Below, piece by piece: positions 1 through 6,219 of a stretch of DNA of 10,491 bases. The position numbers were made by a program, and so were the translations under genes. Source of the stretch: Gammaproteobacteria bacterium (GTDB lineage Bacteria > Pseudomonadota > Gammaproteobacteria > SZUA-140). Within the stretch, counting starts at the first letter, position 1. Each line of letters begins with the position of its first letter. Under the pieces are notes generated by a model. That model was not told where the DNA came from and made no database searches. It was given only the letters and a program-made list of their open reading frames with translations. The stretch is taken from positions 1-10,491 of the forward strand of contig QIHH01000182.1 of NCBI GenBank assembly GCA_003230195.1, written 5' to 3'.

Positions 1-293
1 TGGCAGGTGTGCCACCAACAGTCGGTTTTTATGCCAAACTGGCGGTATTAAGTGCCGTGGTTGAGATCGGGCTGGTGTGGTTGGCGGTACTCGCGGTTGT
101 TTTCTCTGTGATTGGCGCTTTTTACTATCTGCGTGTGATTAAGTTTATGTATTTCGATAAGGCGGTTGATACAGCGCCAATCAGCAGTGCCTATGACATG
201 CGCGTCGTGATGAGTGCCAACGGTATGATTATCCTGTTACTGGGTATCTATCCAGCAGGTTTGATCGCCCTGTGTGCCTCGGTGATGCTTTAG
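1..293 (+). CDS. nuoN: NADH-quinone oxidoreductase subunit N, 3' end (partial)
   Basis: This is the C-terminal ~97 residues of the complex I membrane subunit NuoN, an antiporter-like proton-pumping subunit of the inner membrane. The frame is open from the window edge. It begins with the AGVPPTVGFYAKL segment typical of NuoN, followed by a long hydrophobic stretch ending in YYLRVIKFMYF, a polar loop, and a last membrane helix before the TAG stop. The GTG at position 9 is an internal valine codon, not a start. NuoN is normally the last gene of the nuo operon, and the unrelated surE gene after a 128-base gap agrees with an operon end. I see no convincing terminator in that gap. Confidence 0.9.
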   Translation, partial: AGVPPTVGFYAKLAVLSAVVEIGLVWLAVLAVVFSVIGAFYYLRVIKFMYFDKAVDTAPISSAYDMRVVMSANGMIILLLGIYPAGLIALCASVML

Positions 294-421
294 ATCAGTT
301 TTCCTGCTGTCATCAAGTTTTTATTGAATGGTGATAACGAGCATAACCACATTCCTGTTAAGTTTTTCCGCTTGTTCTGATATTGTGGTGCCTTGTAGTT
401 TTGCTTGAGTGACATAAATTA

Positions 422-1174
422 ATGCGTATTTTAATTAGCAATGATGATGGCTACCAATCGGCTGGTATTAGCCACCTCAATCGTGCCTTGTCGGATATAG
501 CTGAAACCACGGTGGTGGCGCCGGATCGTGATCGTAGTGGTGCCAGTAATTCACTGACCTTAGATCAACCTCTGCGTGTCACTCGCGCTGAGAATGGTTT
601 CTATTCTGTCAATGGTACACCGACCGATTGTGTTCATTTAGCCATCACCGGTTTGCTTGAAGAAGAGCCAGACATGGTTGTCTCAGGGATTAATAATGGC
701 GCTAATCTAGGTGATGATGTGCTCTATTCAGGGACCGTTGCCGCAGCAACGGAAGGGCGCTTTTTAGGGCTGCCAACCATCGCAATTTCACTGGCTCAAC
801 ATAATCCTGTTCATTATGAGACGGCGGCGCGAGTGGCAAAGACGCTAGTAGCGCAATTACGTGATGGACCGCTTGATGCGAATACGATTCTGAATGTCAA
901 TGTACCCGATTTGCCTTGGAAAGCGCTGGCCGGTTTCAAAGTGGCTCGCCTTGGGCATCGCCACAAAGCTGAGCCTGTGATTCACGAGCAAGATCCACGA
1001 GGCAGAGAAATCTACTGGATTGGCCCTGCTGGGGCAGAGCAGGACGCAGGGCCAGGGACCGACTTTCATGCAGTCAATGAAGGTTTTGTATCGATTACAC
1101 CACTACAGGTCGACCTTACCAATCACGACGCCTTAGGTACCGTGAGTGATTGGGTTAAAAGGATAAACGGTTAG
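422..1174 (+). CDS. surE: 5'/3'-nucleotidase SurE
   Basis: A complete 250-residue SurE, the usual family length. SurE is a cytoplasmic metal-dependent phosphatase that dephosphorylates nucleoside monophosphates and is linked to stationary-phase survival. The N-terminal ILISNDDG motif supplies metal ligands D8 and D9. APDRDRSGAS places S39, and SGINNGANLG places N92, so all four positions match the metal site known for E. coli SurE. VNGTPTDCVHLAI (63-75) and YSGTVAAATEG (102-112) are also family hallmarks. The start is fixed by the M-R-I-L-I-S-N-D-D-G beginning, although the Shine-Dalgarno is weak. pcm begins one base after the stop, so the two are almost certainly co-transcribed, as in many gammaproteobacteria. 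Confidence 0.97.
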   Translation: MRILISNDDGYQSAGISHLNRALSDIAETTVVAPDRDRSGASNSLTLDQPLRVTRAENGFYSVNGTPTDCVHLAITGLLEEEPDMVVSGINNGANLGDDVLYSGTVAAATEGRFLGLPTIAISLAQHNPVHYETAARVAKTLVAQLRDGPLDANTILNVNVPDLPWKALAGFKVARLGHRHKAEPVIHEQDPRGREIYWIGPAGAEQDAGPGTDFHAVNEGFVSITPLQVDLTNHDALGTVSDWVKRING

Positions 1175-1175
1175 T

Positions 1176-1835
1176 ATGTCACGACACCAGGGTATTGGCA
1201 TGACATCACAGCGCACGCGCGATCGCTTGATTTCACGCCTAGAAAGCGAAGGGATTAAAAGCCTTGAAGTGCTTGATGCGATGCGCGCAACCCCGCGCCA
1301 TATCTTTGTTGATGAAGCACTGGCGAGTCGTGCCTATGAAGATACCGCCTTGCCGATTGGTTACAGCCAAACCATTTCTCAGCCTTATATTGTGGCAAAG
1401 ATGAGTGAAGTGTTACTGCTGAGTGGTTCACTTAGTAAGGTGTTGGAGATTGGTACTGGTTCAGGCTATCAGGCGGCAATCCTCGCGCGGTTAGTTAAAG
1501 AAGTTTATAGCGTTGAGCGTATTGAACCGTTAATAAGACAGGCGCGTGCACGCTTTCAGGAATTAAAACTACGTAATATTCGCCTTCAATTTGACGATGG
1601 CATATCGGGCTGGCCAGAGTACGGCCCTTACGATGGCATTATTGCCACCGCAGCACCGCAAGAGGTACCGATGTCGTTACTAGAACAGCTCACACTGGGT
1701 GGTCGTCTTATTATTCCGATCGGTAAGCAAGGGGTACAAAATTTGATGCTCTATACCCGAACCGAGGAAGGGGTTGAAGAAGAATTTATCGAACAGGTGA
1801 GTTTTGTGCCAATGTTAAGCGGACAGAAAAAATAG
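1176..1835 (+). CDS. pcm: Protein-L-isoaspartate O-methyltransferase
   Basis: A repair enzyme that uses S-adenosylmethionine to methylate isoaspartyl residues in aged cytoplasmic proteins. Visible hallmarks are PRHIFVDEAL (40-49), RAYEDTALPIG (52-62), QTISQPYIVA (65-74), the SAM-binding motif VLEIGTGSGYQAA (89-101), the acidic residue in YSVERIE (111-117), and GPYDGIIATAAP (150-161). Total length is 219 residues. A second start at M9 (position 1200) gives 211 residues beginning MTSQRTRDRL, which closely resembles the start of many relatives and has AGGG about 7 bases upstream. The first ATG has AGGA about 12 bases upstream, so either start is possible. It lies one base after surE and ten bases before the yqaA-type gene. 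Confidence 0.96.
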   Translation: MSRHQGIGMTSQRTRDRLISRLESEGIKSLEVLDAMRATPRHIFVDEALASRAYEDTALPIGYSQTISQPYIVAKMSEVLLLSGSLSKVLEIGTGSGYQAAILARLVKEVYSVERIEPLIRQARARFQELKLRNIRLQFDDGISGWPEYGPYDGIIATAAPQEVPMSLLEQLTLGGRLIIPIGKQGVQNLMLYTRTEEGVEEEFIEQVSFVPMLSGQKK

Positions 1836-1844
1836 TGATATACG

Positions 1845-2426
1845 ATGAAATTTTTTAGCTATCTCTATAACATCGTGATGAAGTGGGCGGCTCATCCCAA
1901 GGCGCCTTATTATCTTTCTGCATTAAGTTTTGCAGAATCATCCTTTTTCCCAATTCCTCCGGATGCGATGTTGGCACCGATGGTATTGGCAAAGCGCTCT
2001 AAAGCCTGGTTCTATGCATCGATTACGACGATAGCCTCAGTTCTTGGTGGTGTGTTTGGCTATCTTATTGGTTACTTTGCATTCGATGCTGTTGCGCCTC
2101 TTATTCAAGAGACGCATTACTGGACTCATTATGAAACGGCGACCGAGTGGTTTGCAGAGTGGGGCGTATGGGTGGTGTTTATTGCTGGCTTTTCGCCGAT
2201 TCCATATAAAATGTTCACGCTTTCAGCGGGCGCTGTTTCGATGGCATTTTTGCCATTTGTCATTTGCTCACTCCTTGGCCGTGGCTTACGTTTCTTTCTT
2301 GTTGCTGGCCTCATGTATTGGGGTGGTGAGAAAATGGAAAAGGCACTGCGTACTTATGTTGATCGAATCGGCTGGACAGTGATTATACTGGCGATAGTGG
2401 CATATGCAGTTGTTCAATTTATATGA
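1845..2426 (+). CDS. yqaA: YqaA-type DedA/VTT-family inner-membrane protein
   Basis: A 193-residue polytopic membrane protein of the YqaA branch of the DedA (SNARE-associated, VTT) superfamily. It shows FFPIPPD (34-40) near the first re-entrant region, a glycine-rich helix GGVFGYLIGY (68-77), AGFSPIPYK (114-122), GRGLRF (145-150), and a final hydrophobic helix (178-193). DedA relatives are implicated in lipid-carrier transport and membrane homeostasis. The substrate of YqaA proteins is not established, so function here is by family only. It sits between pcm and nlpD, a placement seen in several gammaproteobacteria. No strong Shine-Dalgarno is visible, and translational coupling to pcm ten bases upstream is plausible. 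Confidence 0.88.
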   Translation: MKFFSYLYNIVMKWAAHPKAPYYLSALSFAESSFFPIPPDAMLAPMVLAKRSKAWFYASITTIASVLGGVFGYLIGYFAFDAVAPLIQETHYWTHYETATEWFAEWGVWVVFIAGFSPIPYKMFTLSAGAVSMAFLPFVICSLLGRGLRFFLVAGLMYWGGEKMEKALRTYVDRIGWTVIILAIVAYAVVQFI

Positions 2427-2523
2427 TATTACGCCGTCATAAACTGAAATAATCATGGCTCATGGGCATGACTGTTTTATGTGATATAAGGCCTTTAATA
2501 GCAACTTTACGTAGCGCTAGGCA

Positions 2524-2557
2524 CTGTTTTTAGCCATGAACTGCTTATTAAAAACAG
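2524..2557 (+). promoter_or_regulatory. Inverted repeat enclosing the nlpD start codon
   Basis: CTGTTTTTA (2524-2532) and its exact reverse complement TAAAAACAG (2549-2557) flank the nlpD ATG at 2536. In mRNA they could form a 9-bp stem, extendable by a G-U pair, with the start codon in the loop region. No good Shine-Dalgarno is visible upstream. A role in restricting translation is inference. The stem is A/U rich, so it is only moderately stable. Confidence 0.35.
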
Positions 2558-3243
2558 CATTTTTAGCATTACTGATTTTTTCTATTTCAGGTTGTGGTTC
2601 ACTTGTGCACTACAAAGTGCAAGAAGGCGATACCCTCTATTCAATCGGCTGGCGTTATGATCAGGACGCAAAAAAAATTGCAGAGTGGAATGAGTTAAGA
2701 ACACCCTATGTGATTCACCAGGGGCAAATGTTGAGAATTGCACCGCCAGTAGGCGCGCCTGCTGAACCTCTGTTTACCCTCTCACACACAAAGAAAGCGA
2801 GTGCGCAACGCTCCACTAAGTTGGCGCAATCGTCACCCGTATCAAAGTCTCCGGTTAGTCAAAATAGAGGGCCAATTACTTGGCATTGGCCAGCCGAGGG
2901 GAAACTGATTAGCACCTTTTCTAGCAGAAAAATTGACCGTAAGGGCATCAATATTAGCGCCAGGAAAGGCTCTGCAATCAGAGCGGCTGCTTTAGGCAAG
3001 GTGGTGTATAGCGGTAGTGGTTTAGCCAGTTATGGCAATTTGTTAATCATTAAACATAATGAGAGTTATCTGAGCGCTTATGCACATAATGACCAGCTAC
3101 TGGTGAAAGAGGGTGATTCAGTTAGTAAGGGGCAGAGGGTTGCGACAATGGGTGCTACCGGTAGTGATAAGGTGATGCTGCATTTTGAAGTTCGTTATAA
3201 AGGTAATCCTGTTGATCCATTGCAGTATCTGCCAAGACGGTAA
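2536..3243 (+). CDS. nlpD: Murein hydrolase activator lipoprotein NlpD (LysM + degenerate M23)
   Basis: A 235-residue outer-membrane lipoprotein. A hydrophobic signal ends in the lipobox ISGC with lipidated C20. A LysM peptidoglycan-binding domain (about 25-68) contains YKVQEGDTLYSIGWRY. A low-complexity linker with many S, K and Q residues (about 71-112) precedes an M23-like domain (about 117-233). The M23 domain is degenerate: the H-x-G-x-D metal site reads RKGIN (135-139) and the HxH site reads MLH (214-216), while AYAH (181-184) survives. E. coli NlpD is also degenerate and acts by activating the amidase AmiC at the septum, so this protein should be an activator rather than an enzyme. The domain ends in PLQYLPRR, very like NlpD. 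rpoS, the usual next gene, is absent. Confidence 0.93.
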   Translation: MNCLLKTAFLALLIFSISGCGSLVHYKVQEGDTLYSIGWRYDQDAKKIAEWNELRTPYVIHQGQMLRIAPPVGAPAEPLFTLSHTKKASAQRSTKLAQSSPVSKSPVSQNRGPITWHWPAEGKLISTFSSRKIDRKGINISARKGSAIRAAALGKVVYSGSGLASYGNLLIIKHNESYLSAYAHNDQLLVKEGDSVSKGQRVATMGATGSDKVMLHFEVRYKGNPVDPLQYLPRR

Positions 3244-3277
3244 GCAACTGTTGTTATTTCTCGTCATAAACTCAATC

Positions 3278-3306
3278 AAAGGAGTAAGTTGAAATATTTT
3301 TAGATC
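3278..3306 (+). other. Orphan Shine-Dalgarno-like site downstream of nlpD
   Basis: AAAGGAG at 3278-3284 is one of the better ribosome-binding sequences in the window, yet no real gene follows it. A TTG four bases later reads only L-K-Y-F before TAG, and the other frames close quickly without a recognisable product. It lies where the 5' end of rpoS would be expected after nlpD. A relic of a lost gene is inference; chance is possible in AT-rich sequence. Confidence 0.3.
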
Positions 3307-3369
3307 AGGAAAAGAAACAATTGAAACAACAAATAAAATCAAACCAACATGCTTTTACCTATGCTTAGG

Positions 3370-3720
3370 TTACTGAGGCCTAACTAGGCCGCACTGTTTC
3401 ATTAAACGCCCAGCGCGATATTGGCTAAGTGGTGATTCTCGGTCTGTGACTATACTAGCAATCGTTCTAGCGCCTGCTGAACTGTTACTCTCGTTGAAAA
3501 TATTTTTGATCAAGGCAATCTCTTTCAGTCGTTCCGGTTGAATATGGCCAGACCTCTTAAGCCAGTATTGATAACTACTTCGATGAATTCCGAATGTTTG
3601 GCAAACAAGTGTCACCGCGTAGCTCTCTTTGAGTTTTTCGATCAGCGTAAATTGCTCATCGAGTCTGACATCAAGAGAGCAGTAGCATTTTTTAGGATTT
3701 CTTTCCCCAGCTCTATCCGT
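3370..3720 (-). pseudogene. IS3-family transposase orfB, N-terminal fragment
   Basis: The frame is open from 3720 and overlaps the orfA end. It carries the OrfB N-terminal region: LIEKLKESYAVTLVCQTFGI, then HRSSYQYWLKR, then SSAGARTIAS and AGRLMKQCGLV, ending in R-P-Q and TAA at 3370-3372. These match the helix-turn-helix leader and the SAGAR/GRLM segments that come before the integrase core of IS3-family OrfB. The integrase core (DDE) is absent. In an intact element OrfB would be made by -1 frameshifting from OrfA. A GTG at 3615 could start an 81-residue peptide, but I see no sign that it is expressed. Confidence 0.8.
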
Positions 3721-3778
3721 TTAATACATTTTTCGAGCGCTTGTGTTTTTCGCTGGTCTGGCGTGTTTTGTTTGTCAT
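3642..3778 (-). pseudogene. IS3-family transposase orfA remnant
   Basis: The ATG at 3776-3778 starts M-T-N-K-T-R-Q, like IS3-family OrfA, but this frame stops after 21 residues. The typical OrfA C-terminus is in another frame ending at 3642: TQALEKCIKRIELGKEILKN and then ATALLMSDSMSNLR. The helix-turn-helix region normally between the two parts is missing, so the gene has lost internal sequence and suffered a frameshift. A run of six A residues (minus strand, across 3688-3693) forms A-AAA-AAT in the OrfA frame. A -1 slip there leads into the OrfB frame, as in programmed frameshifting of intact IS3 elements. Confidence 0.75.
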
Positions 3779-3863
3779 TTTATCACCTAGTGTTAAGAGG
3801 CATAGAATATCACCTCTAGTTAGGTGGCCAAATTAACTATGCCACTACAATATAGAGCTACTG

Positions 3864-3890
3864 GAAGGCCAAAGAAGCGAAAAAGGATAG
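3864..3890 (+). repeat. Degenerate direct repeat, copy 1 (upstream of subtilase)
   Basis: GAAGGCCAAAGA followed by AGCGAAAAAGGATAG. Copy 2 at 6164-6192 matches at 25 of 29 aligned positions, with two mismatches and a two-base gap. Both copies are in the same orientation and bracket the protease gene. This copy lies about 30 bases outside the IS remnant end. Confidence 0.5.
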
Positions 3891-4024
3891 CACCCCTTTT
3901 TCCTTTGATAAAAAGTTGAAGGTTATGGTAAATAAGTCAATGTAATATGTGCCCCTTTTTTGACCATACTCTACTTTCTTGTAGGCATAAAGCTGGTATC
4001 CTGATTTTTGGGTCAGATAAGTGA

Positions 4025-4076
4025 AACGCTTTCTCAGTAAGTTCTCTTACATTTGCTGACGACCATGGAAAGCGTT
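4025..4076. repeat. Separated 9-bp inverted repeat
   Basis: AACGCTTTC (4025-4033) and its exact reverse complement GAAAGCGTT (4068-4076), with 34 bases between. It could be a regulator site, the stem of a transcript structure, or chance. Confidence 0.3.
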
Positions 4077-4397
4077 GCGAAGACCGCTAGCGCAGGGTAC
4101 ACGGCAGTAGGTATTATCACTGTTGTGTATTGAGGGAGTTGTTTTAAGTGCAACGCGAGAATGCAGTGAAAAAAGTTGTGAAAAAGTACAATGTATGCTA
4201 GGTAGTAAGAGGAAAAGGAATTAGTTGTCGCATAAATAAGTGAATGTTTGGTATAGACGCCAAATAATTTTTAGTGGGGTAGCGACATAATCGGGATTTT
4301 AGCCCATTAGTGAATATATCCACTGGCCTCTTTAAGTTAATGTGGCGCTAAATTCATGTTGTGATTTAAAATTTCTTAGTCAGTTTAGGAGTAAAAT

Positions 4398-6110
4398 ATG
4401 AAGTATTATTTAAGTAATAAAAATAATTTTTTTTACCGATATTCGAAAAATGCGATTGCATTATTCATCGCCACATCCTCTATATTTATCGTTGAATCAT
4501 CTATTGCCCACAATGGACCTAGTTCAGCGAATGTACAATCAAAATTCATAAGTGCTCATGCTGATCGCGCAATTAAAGATCAATATATTGTGGTATTAAA
4601 AAATAATTATATGGACCAGGAGCTCTTCGCAATGTCTGGGCAGGTATCAACCAACTCGGCTGATACAATGGGTTATCGTCGCTATATTGTAGAAAACACC
4701 GCAGGAGAAATGTCGAGTTCGCACTATGTTACTGTAAAAAGACATTATCATGTGGCACTGCCTGGCTTTGCTGCTCAAATGACAGAGAAAGATATGCGTG
4801 AACTGCTTACAGATAATCGAGTTGCTTTCATTGAGCAAGATCAAATTATGAAAGTAAATATGATTCAAAGTAATGCAACTTGGGGGCTTGATCGAATAGA
4901 CCAGAGCAATTTACCTCTCGATTCATTTTATAGCTCCACTACTGATGGTAGCGGTGTTAATGCTTACATTATAGATACTGGCATACAAATTTCTCATAGT
5001 GACTTTGGCGGCCGTGCAAAATATGGTTGGGATTTTGTCGGCAACGACAGTGTTGCAAGTGACTGTAACGGCCATGGTACCCATATTGCTGGCACCATTG
5101 GTAGTACAACCTACGGTGTGGCTAAGAATGCGACGCTTTACGCAGTGCGCGTAATAGGCTGCAATGGTTCGGGTCGAACCTCGAGTATCATCGCGGGTGT
5201 TGATTGGGTTGCGCAGAATGCTGTTCTTCCGGCAGTTGCCAACATGAGCTTAGGTGGCGGTGCATCCAGGGCACTCGACAACTCGGTAAGGAATGCAATT
5301 AACAGTGGTATTACATTTGCCGTAGCGGCAGGCAACAGTAATTCTGACGCCTGTATCGGCTCACCGAATCGTGTTGCGGAAGCCTTAACAGTTGCCTCTT
5401 CTACTGCTAGTGATGCGCGTTCCAGTTTCTCAGACTGGGGGACTTGTGTCGATTTATTTGCGCCTGGATCAGGCATTACATCTACTTGGAATAATGGTCA
5501 CACCAATAGAGTAAGTGGTACCTCAATGGCAGCGCCACACGTTGCTGGTGTAGCAGCACTCTATTTGCAGGAAAACCCTACTGCAACACCAAGTATGGTT
5601 AGTGCTGCTCTTGTAAGCAATGCTGTTAGTGGAAAAATTAGTAATACTAGGAGCTCGCCGAACCTTTTAGTACAGTCGAACTTTAGCGGCTCAACACAAC
5701 CACAACCAGAGCCACAACCGAATACCAAGTTTGAAAATACTACGGATATAAATATTCCAGATTATAGGCTCAATCGTGGGTTCTTTGGGTTCAATTTCGG
5801 TTTCAATCGTAGATCAACTGGTGTGACTAGTCGTATTGACGTGCCTAGAAATGGTTCGGCAGGAACCATTGAAATCGCCGTTGATATTAAGCATACAGAC
5901 ATTGGGAATTTGCATGTCGAGATATTCTCTCCCGATGGAGCGAGGGCGACATTACATAGCCGTAGTGGCAGATCAACTGATAATTTAATTCAGGTCTATA
6001 CATTGAATGCTGGTACACGCCCAGCCACCGGCACATGGCGACTAAGAGTGCGTGACTTGGCAAGAGGCAACACGGGGTTTATTGATAGCTGGTCAATTAC
6101 CTTTAAATAA
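4398..6110 (+). CDS. Secreted subtilisin-like serine protease (S8A, proteinase K type) with P domain
   Basis: A 570-residue preproprotease. Residues 1-37 form a signal peptide with a long basic/aromatic n-region and a hydrophobic core (about 19-33) ending SSIA. An I9 inhibitor-type propeptide follows (about 62-153; QYIVVLKNN, then VALPGFAAQM and VAFIEQD). The peptidase S8 domain (about 160-428) shows the full triad: D193 in IIDTGI, H226 in NGHGTHIAGT, S376 in SGTSMAAPHVAG, with oxyanion N313 in AAGNSN. A short P/Q linker (434-441) leads to a C-terminal P (proprotein convertase-like) domain (about 448-570), including GNLHVEIFSPDG and TGTWRLRVRDLARGNTGFID. The AGGAG Shine-Dalgarno six bases upstream fixes the start. 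Expected role is extracellular protein degradation; the substrate is unknown. It appears monocistronic. Confidence 0.93.
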   Translation: MKYYLSNKNNFFYRYSKNAIALFIATSSIFIVESSIAHNGPSSANVQSKFISAHADRAIKDQYIVVLKNNYMDQELFAMSGQVSTNSADTMGYRRYIVENTAGEMSSSHYVTVKRHYHVALPGFAAQMTEKDMRELLTDNRVAFIEQDQIMKVNMIQSNATWGLDRIDQSNLPLDSFYSSTTDGSGVNAYIIDTGIQISHSDFGGRAKYGWDFVGNDSVASDCNGHGTHIAGTIGSTTYGVAKNATLYAVRVIGCNGSGRTSSIIAGVDWVAQNAVLPAVANMSLGGGASRALDNSVRNAINSGITFAVAAGNSNSDACIGSPNRVAEALTVASSTASDARSSFSDWGTCVDLFAPGSGITSTWNNGHTNRVSGTSMAAPHVAGVAALYLQENPTATPSMVSAALVSNAVSGKISNTRSSPNLLVQSNFSGSTQPQPEPQPNTKFENTTDINIPDYRLNRGFFGFNFGFNRRSTGVTSRIDVPRNGSAGTIEIAVDIKHTDIGNLHVEIFSPDGARATLHSRSGRSTDNLIQVYTLNAGTRPATGTWRLRVRDLARGNTGFIDSWSITFK

Positions 6111-6136
6111 TACTCAAATCATAATGGGAACCCCTC

Positions 6137-6171
6137 TGGCCTTCAGAAGAGAGTTAAACTTCTGAAGGCCA
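6137..6171. terminator. Strong hairpin between convergent genes
   Basis: TGGCCTTCAGAAG (6137-6149) and its perfect complement CTTCTGAAGGCCA (6159-6171) form a 13-bp stem with a 9-base loop, 27 bases after the protease stop and between two convergent genes. There is no U-run after either arm, so it is not a textbook intrinsic terminator. It may end transcription, protect a 3' end, or be part of a repeat. Confidence 0.5.
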
Positions 6172-6192
6172 AAGACGCTGGAAAAAGGGTAG
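6164..6192 (+). repeat. Degenerate direct repeat, copy 2 (downstream of subtilase)
   Basis: GAAGGCCAAAGA followed by CGCTGGAAAAAGGGTAG, similar to 3864-3890 in the same orientation. Its first bases overlap the right arm of the hairpin at 6137-6171. Confidence 0.5.
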
Positions 6193-6219
6193 TGAAGCTC
6201 CCCTAGTTCTAAGTATAGT

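Larger units (their letters stand above)
3370..3835 (-). mobile_element. Decayed, internally deleted IS3-family element
   Basis: Read on the minus strand, this holds one IS end, a few orfA start codons, the end of orfA and the start of orfB. The end near 3835 reads TAATTTGGCCACC inward and then a TAGAGGTGATATT block, closely matching the IS end at 10416. About 466 bases remain, whereas IS3 elements are usually 1.2-1.5 kb. The catalytic DDE part is gone, so the copy cannot transpose by itself. CCTAACTAG at 3379-3387 is the exact reverse complement of CTAGTTAGG inside the retained end (3816-3824). It may be a decayed opposite terminal repeat or a chance match. Confidence 0.8.
3836..4397. other. 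Long non-coding stretch upstream of the subtilase gene
   Basis: About 560 bases without a supported gene, AT rich, with several small structures but no recognised RNA family. They include the degenerate repeat at 3864-3890, a short stem GAAAAAGG/CCTTTTTC (3879-3886/3895-3902), a separated 9-bp inverted repeat at 4025-4033/4068-4076, the palindrome CGCTAGCG near 4085, and a weak TTTGG/CCAAA hairpin near 4249-4265. A good Shine-Dalgarno (AGGAG, 4387-4391) precedes the protease start. No clear -35/-10 pair stood out by eye. The stretch may be remnant sequence left by IS activity plus the protease promoter region. Confidence 0.6.

Noticed and set aside
2427..2535. TCATG/CATGA stem between yqaA and nlpD considered as a terminator.
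   Set aside because: The stem is only five base pairs and lacks a proper U-tract, so it cannot be supported.
3538..3819. Plus-strand reading frame of 93 codons.
   Set aside because: It lies antisense to clear IS3 orfA/orfB remnants and shows no protein-like features of its own.
3879..3902. GAAAAAGG/CCTTTTTC stem with a T-rich right arm, considered as an intrinsic terminator.
   Set aside because: The stem is A/T rich, no gene ends just upstream on the plus strand, and the T-run belongs to the stem itself.
4065..4133. Small reading frame starting at the ATG inside the non-coding stretch before the protease (22 residues, MESVAKTASAGYTAVGIITV and two more).
   Set aside because: No Shine-Dalgarno, no recognisable similarity, and its start overlaps one arm of an inverted repeat. 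Chance occurrence is the simplest explanation.
4134..4397. Possible riboswitch or structured leader of the protease gene.
   Set aside because: Only weak, short hairpins are visible and none of the conserved blocks of known riboswitch classes could be recognised.
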